Origin: an uncultured Anaerolineales bacterium
GTDB taxonomy: Bacteria > Chloroflexota > Anaerolineae > Anaerolineales > UBA11657
DNA length: 8,898 nucleotides
Reading direction: 5' to 3'
Assembly (NCBI GenBank): GCA_913040765.1
Contig: CAJWIA010000048.1
Location: forward strand, 1 to 8,898
Made by a program: the position numbers and the translations under genes. The notes under the pieces were generated by a model. The model was not told where the DNA came from and searched no databases. It saw only the letters and a program-made list of their open reading frames with translations. The first letter of the stretch is position 1. The number at the start of each line of letters is the position of its first letter. Shown piece by piece: positions 5,123-8,898 of the stretch.

Positions 5123-6430
5123 ATGAAAATATTTGTAAGACATATTGTGATGTCTGTTGTTGCAACCTTTGTTGTTGGATGTCAGGGCTTTCAAATGCCT
5201 CAGAGTCCTTTGCTAGCTACATTCGAACGCAAAACGGGCCATATAGTGTATGTGGGGCTTGATAACAATATTTATACCATGAATCAAGCTGGACAAGATA
5301 TTGTGATGATTACCGATCAATCAGTGCCAGGAAACGATATATCTGACGACATAACTTATTTTTATCCTGCCTGGTCTCCAAATGGTGAGCAGTTAGCATT
5401 TGTGGGGTATCGACGAGCTAACGATAGATCAGTAGAAGCATCCTTATATACCGCAAGATATGACGGTAAGGAATTTTCCAGAGTATTTTCTGAACCAGGA
5501 AAGCAGCCGTTTTACGTGTATTGGCTTCCTGACAGTGGCGATATTAGTTTATTGAGTGGTGCAGCCGGTGATGATCGGTTTGTTATGGACATTGTATCAG
5601 TAGATGGAAGTGCATCGCAGGAAATCAGTCGAGGCATACCATTTTATTGGGCATGGGCCCCTGATGGTGACGCTCTAATTGCTCATAAGTCTAGTCGACC
5701 AGGAGCTGAAACAGGTTCTACTAGTTTGTCTTTAGTGCAAGTGGGCGATAAAGTAATTGACACATCGCTTAACATTAGGCCGTCACTCTTCCAGTCACCA
5801 GTATTTTCACCAGATGGTAAATATTTCGTTGCCGGCATTCAAAATAGTGCGGGTGGAGGAAAATTAGTGTTAGTAGAGGAGACAGGCGATAGAAGGCAGA
5901 TTCTTGATGATATTGAAGGTCAGGCTGCCTTCGATTGGTCACCGGACGGAGATAGGATCGCTTATATGTCTGGCAGTCCGACTGTATACGGTATGGTGGG
6001 TGAGTTGACATTAATTGACCTTACTGACATCGAGAATCCGTTAGTGTCAGACACTAACGCTAGTGGAGTTATAGCATTCTTTTGGGACAATTCGGGTGAC
6101 AAGCTTGCTTATTTTTCGATAGGTGAAGCTAAAATTTCGAATGGGGTTACGCAAGAGTTTGTGCTAGAGCTATCAGTGTTAGATGTAGACTCAGGCGAGA
6201 TTATGAGATTAACCGGTTTGCGTCCTACTGATGCTTTTATGACGCAGATTGTTCCTCATTTTGACCAATATCAAAGATCTTCTACTATCTGGTCTCCGAA
6301 CGATAGATATTTGGTGATAAATTCAATGACAGAGGATAATAGACCAGGGATTTTTGTTATTGATGCTACTGGCAATTTTCAGCCAAGGTTGGCTAATTAT
6401 GGTGTTATGCCATTCTGGTCTAGAAAATAG
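5123..6430 (+). CDS. TolB-like beta-propeller lipoprotein (PD40 repeats)
   Basis: This 435-residue exported protein has a short basic N-terminus (MKIFVRH), a hydrophobic segment and a lipobox V-V-G-C with the lipidated cysteine at 20. The rest consists of beta-propeller repeats of the PD40/TolB type, shown by W/F-S-P-D/N-G cores at 84-88 (WSPNG), 178-182 (WAPDG), 228-232 (FSPDG), 272-276 (WSPDG), a degenerate copy at 321-325 (WDNSG) and 390-393 (WSPN). About six blades are likely. It should be anchored on the outer face of the membrane and probably acts as a binding scaffold. No catalytic domain such as a peptidase follows the propeller. It has no Tol-Pal neighbours, so I do not call it tolB. 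The ATG at 5123 lacks a clear ribosome box but gives the complete signal peptide. Confidence 0.85.
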   Translation: MKIFVRHIVMSVVATFVVGCQGFQMPQSPLLATFERKTGHIVYVGLDNNIYTMNQAGQDIVMITDQSVPGNDISDDITYFYPAWSPNGEQLAFVGYRRANDRSVEASLYTARYDGKEFSRVFSEPGKQPFYVYWLPDSGDISLLSGAAGDDRFVMDIVSVDGSASQEISRGIPFYWAWAPDGDALIAHKSSRPGAETGSTSLSLVQVGDKVIDTSLNIRPSLFQSPVFSPDGKYFVAGIQNSAGGGKLVLVEETGDRRQILDDIEGQAAFDWSPDGDRIAYMSGSPTVYGMVGELTLIDLTDIENPLVSDTNASGVIAFFWDNSGDKLAYFSIGEAKISNGVTQEFVLELSVLDVDSGEIMRLTGLRPTDAFMTQIVPHFDQYQRSSTIWSPNDRYLVINSMTEDNRPGIFVIDATGNFQPRLANYGVMPFWSRK

Positions 6431-6540
6431 AAAAATATACACATATTTAACTGGCGCGTATAGTAAAAATTCGAGCAAGTCTATTTTTTTTGTGGTGCAT
6501 AAAGCGATTTGTCTGCTAGGATTTCATAGTTCATACCATC
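6431..6540. other. Intergenic gap before the nuclease gene
   Basis: These 110 non-coding bases include a T-run at about 6483-6491. I found no stable hairpin ahead of that run and no convincing promoter or ribosome box for the ATG at 6541, so neither a terminator nor a promoter is called. Confidence 0.4.
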
Positions 6541-8007
6541 ATGACTGAAACTGATATCTTTGTTACTAAGCAAAACTTTCTTATGGCATTGAAGTGCCGA
6601 ACTATGGGCTGGCATACTCGTCACGATACACAATTACAAGACGCTACTTTGGCTGAAATTGTGAGGCGCGAACAAGGGCAAGCCGTTCACGAAAATGCTA
6701 GGTCGCAATATAGCAATGGTGTCTTAGTTGATGAGACCAATGCGGAAAAGGCGCTGGAATTGACCGCGGCATTAATGGGTGATCCGAGTTGTGAGGTTAT
6801 CTTTGAGGCTTATGTGCGGCATGGGAGATGTGTAGCGCGGGCTGACATATTGGTTAGAGTTAATGGGAAGTGGGTTGTTGAAGAAGTCAAATCCAGTAAG
6901 CGCTTGAAATTGGATTTGAAAGAGGATGCCGCGTATACCGTTATGGTAATGAAAGGTTTTGGAATTGCAATTGAGAGTAGCAAATTGAGATTGGTAAACG
7001 ATAAGTATCGAGTTGGAACTGAAGACGAGCCATTGTTGAAACCGGCCGATGTAACAAACGAGGTTTTCCAAATAGCGCATGAATTTGAACAAGTTAGACA
7101 GGCGATTGAAAACGACATATTGTCAGCGTCTTGTCCGGCTGGCGAATGGAAATATGCTTGCTATAAATGTGATTACTTCGCTCAACACTGCGTAGGTCGC
7201 GGCGTGGAATCTCCTATCTTTCAAATACCAAGGCTAGGCGAGAAAAAATTCGACAAGTTATTAGATCTGGGAGTTACTGAAATAGAAGCAGTTCCAGAGG
7301 AGTTTGAGCTGTCAGAGCGGCAGCATGGTGTTGTAGAGGTAGTTAAGTCTGGTCAAATACAAGTGCGAACTGGACTTAAAGAAGCTTTGGAAGGATGGTG
7401 TGGCCCAATGCATTATCTTGATTTTGAAACAGTGTCGACTTGTATACCTGTGTATTCCGGGCTGGCTCCATATACACAGATACCTACTCAATACTCGCTG
7501 CATGTGAGAGATTGGAATGGCAATTTGGATCACTTTGAATATCTTGCTGAAGGGTCGCGAGATTGTAGGAGAGAGTTTGTGGAGAAACTTTTGGCAGATG
7601 TGGGGTCCAAAGGTAGTATAGTGGTGTATTCTCACTTTGAGAAGACAACTCTAACTAATACACAAAAATGGTTTGACGATCTAGAAAGTGATATTGAAAA
7701 TGTTAAGGATCGATTAGTGGATATGGAAAAGCTAGTTAGTAAATTTGTGTATCATCCGGGTTTCAATGGTCGTACTAGCATTAAGGTTGTGTTGCCTGTT
7801 CTTGTGCCAGAAATGGATTATTCTGAACTTGAGATATCAAATGGCGATGATGCTTTAGCAATGTTTTATCGTATTGCTAAGGGACAGTTGCATCCTGATA
7901 GTGTGGAAAGCACGAGACTAGCTCTTATGGAATACTGCAAATTGGACACTTTAGCTATGGTTAGAATACATGACGTGTTAATAGAACTGGCTAATGAAAA
8001 TGCTTAA
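6541..8007 (+). CDS. Predicted two-domain nuclease: Cas4/RecB-like Fe-S domain fused to DUF2779
   Basis: The N-terminal part (about 1-225) looks like a Cas4/RecB-type PD-(D/E)XK nuclease: D102 (RADIL), then E115-x-K117 (VEEVKSS), with cysteines C19, C198, C207, C210 and C217. C19 plus the C-x2-C-x6-C group matches the Fe-S cluster pattern of Cas4 and AddB. The C-terminal part (about 285-488) is DUF2779: YLDFETV (292-298), IPTQYSLHV (314-322), YHPGFNGRTSIKVVLPVLVP (404-423) and YCKLDTLAM (465-473). D294/E296, a candidate D394, and Y465-x3-D469 correspond to DEDDy 3'-5' exonuclease residues. Both active sites seem intact, so a DNA end-processing or defence/repair role is likely but unproved. 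There is no cas, add or helicase gene next to it. It is probably cytoplasmic. The ATG at 6541 has no obvious ribosome box, but residues 7-19 (FVTKQNFLMALKC) match the usual family opening. Confidence 0.85.
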   Translation: MTETDIFVTKQNFLMALKCRTMGWHTRHDTQLQDATLAEIVRREQGQAVHENARSQYSNGVLVDETNAEKALELTAALMGDPSCEVIFEAYVRHGRCVARADILVRVNGKWVVEEVKSSKRLKLDLKEDAAYTVMVMKGFGIAIESSKLRLVNDKYRVGTEDEPLLKPADVTNEVFQIAHEFEQVRQAIENDILSASCPAGEWKYACYKCDYFAQHCVGRGVESPIFQIPRLGEKKFDKLLDLGVTEIEAVPEEFELSERQHGVVEVVKSGQIQVRTGLKEALEGWCGPMHYLDFETVSTCIPVYSGLAPYTQIPTQYSLHVRDWNGNLDHFEYLAEGSRDCRREFVEKLLADVGSKGSIVVYSHFEKTTLTNTQKWFDDLESDIENVKDRLVDMEKLVSKFVYHPGFNGRTSIKVVLPVLVPEMDYSELEISNGDDALAMFYRIAKGQLHPDSVESTRLALMEYCKLDTLAMVRIHDVLIELANENA

Positions 8008-8021
8008 AAAATGAAGTAACT

Positions 8022-8898
8022 TTAGGGCGCTTCCATTTGGTCGGGCGAACTGGGGTTTGACTTATGGCAGTCTGGTTCGCAACACTGATTAATTATGTAC
8101 ACTAGTAGCAATATTTCTTCTGCTAGTAGCACTATAGCTAAAATGATAACTGTTAAAATTGACACTAGTTCAATCAAGTCAGGATTCCAGGTAAAGAACA
8201 GAAATAAGAGTACAAGCGCACTTCCAATGAATGGTAGTTGTGACAGTGTATAGCGTAGCCAGGTGCTGTTCATTTCCTTTTTGCAAAGGAAATGTGCGTA
8301 TAACATCGCGACTATAAGCGGTATGATTAGTATTATTATTAGCCACAGTATTGGGAATGTTGGTTGTAGTGCGTCCTCCTCGGGAGGGTTTACAGGAATA
8401 TCCGCCGTTGTTATTGGCCAATTCGGAGTATCCCATTCGATCTTGGCTATTGGTTGATTTATTCCTGCCCAGCGTATATTGTCCGTTATCCTTCTAGAAT
8501 TACGACGTATCTGCCTTATATTTTCTATCGTATCTTCAAAGGGCTCACGTATTGCGTTTTCTAGCATACGCCAGTCGATCTTTATATTGGGCAATAAAGT
8601 TGCCCCACCATTCACTATTTGTGGGGGAGTAAGCGTAGGGATTGATGGAGTGTTTGTGACAAGCGCAGCCGTAGTAGTAGGGGTGTTAGTGTTTATTGAT
8701 ATTGCTGGTGGAGGTAGATTCTGAGTATTGGTTGGCGGTAAAGGTGTTAAGGTGGGTATCGGTGGGAGTACTATATTTGGATTAGGAGTGTTGTTTATAT
8801 TGGGCGCTACGTTGATATCATCGGGATCGTCTGTTGAGCTTGCGGTCGGAGTAGAAGTCGATGTGTGAGTGAGGGTGTTAATTAGAGTAGAGGTATGC
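8022..8898 (-). CDS. Stalked three-helix membrane protein, N-terminus off the right edge
   Basis: The minus-strand frame has no stop from its TGA/TAA-bounded end at 8022 up to the right edge: 291 residues are visible and the N-terminus is missing. A GTG at 8613-8615 is an internal Val and is probably not the start. The first 95 or so visible residues are rich in Thr, Pro, Asn and Ser (for example STSTPTASSTDD and NTPTTTAALVTNTP), as in an extracellular stalk. A charged stretch (MLENAIREPFEDTIENIRQI) follows, then membrane helices coded at about 8289-8357, 8187-8246 and 8088-8177. The tail holds a C-C-E-P-D-C cluster and a polar end. The stalk-then-helices build is common in Chloroflexota exported proteins. 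I recognise no family. It is convergent with the nuclease gene, with only 14 bases between them and no clear terminator. Confidence 0.75.
   Translation of the reverse strand, partial: HTSTLINTLTHTSTSTPTASSTDDPDDINVAPNINNTPNPNIVLPPIPTLTPLPPTNTQNLPPPAISINTNTPTTTAALVTNTPSIPTLTPPQIVNGGATLLPNIKIDWRMLENAIREPFEDTIENIRQIRRNSRRITDNIRWAGINQPIAKIEWDTPNWPITTADIPVNPPEEDALQPTFPILWLIIILIIPLIVAMLYAHFLCKKEMNSTWLRYTLSQLPFIGSALVLLFLFFTWNPDLIELVSILTVIILAIVLLAEEILLLVYIINQCCEPDCHKSNPSSPDQMEAP

Noticed and set aside
5123..6430. tolB of the Tol-Pal system
   Set aside because: The propeller repeats match, but it has a lipobox, and no tolA, tolQ, tolR or pal gene is nearby.
6475..6495. Rho-independent terminator at the T-run after the lipoprotein gene
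   Set aside because: The T-run is present, but I could not find a GC-rich hairpin directly in front of it.
6772..7118. Overlapping minus-strand ORFs of just over 100 codons inside the nuclease gene
   Set aside because: They are antisense shadows of a well-supported gene, with no family resemblance and no ribosome sites.
6541..8007. Cas4 of a CRISPR system
   Set aside because: The N-terminal domain resembles Cas4, but the protein is more than twice as long and ends in DUF2779, and the window holds no repeat-spacer array or other cas gene.

Overview
The window is moderately AT-rich and densely coded, with genes on both strands. I see no rRNA, tRNA, CRISPR array, insertion sequence or phage gene. 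Lineage cannot be proved from 8.9 kb. The best hint is the right-edge protein, whose long Thr/Pro/Asn-rich stalk ahead of its membrane helices is a style common in Chloroflexota. An MLE-type enolase-superfamily enzyme and half-size EamA proteins would also fit a SAR202-like marine Chloroflexota. I hold that assignment at low to moderate confidence. The CcrM-type methyltransferase is best known from Alphaproteobacteria, so its presence would be notable if the Chloroflexota guess is right.

Layout, left to right. A minus-strand half-size EamA-like transporter runs off the left edge (1-348 or 369). A divergent intergenic region leads to a plus-strand orphan adenine methyltransferase of the CcrM type with a C-terminal RAMA domain (561-1658). 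Converging on it from the minus strand is a two-gene unit: a half-length permease (1943-2443) and, 34 bases after it, a 50-residue one-helix membrane protein (1756-1908). Next, also on the minus strand, comes a probable three-gene cluster. It comprises a 62-residue ribbon-helix-helix-like protein ending in R-C-x-x-C (4109-4297), a 68-residue coiled-coil protein (3866-4072) and an MLE-subgroup enolase-superfamily enzyme (2688-3779). The first gene of this cluster has a good sigma70-type promoter whose -10 box and start site are overlapped by a perfect 7-bp inverted repeat.

On the plus strand to the right are a second half-size EamA transporter (4661-5077), a TolB-like beta-propeller lipoprotein (5123-6430) and a 488-residue predicted nuclease (6541-8007). 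The nuclease joins a Cas4/RecB-like PD-(D/E)XK Fe-S domain to a DUF2779 domain that carries DEDDy-like exonuclease residues. Converging on it is the C-terminal part of a stalked three-helix membrane protein that is still open at the right edge (8022-8898).

The genes do not form one pathway. The points most worth following are the predicted two-nuclease protein, the small RHH-like gene with its operator-like palindrome, the half-permease with its small partner, and the orphan CcrM outside its usual setting.
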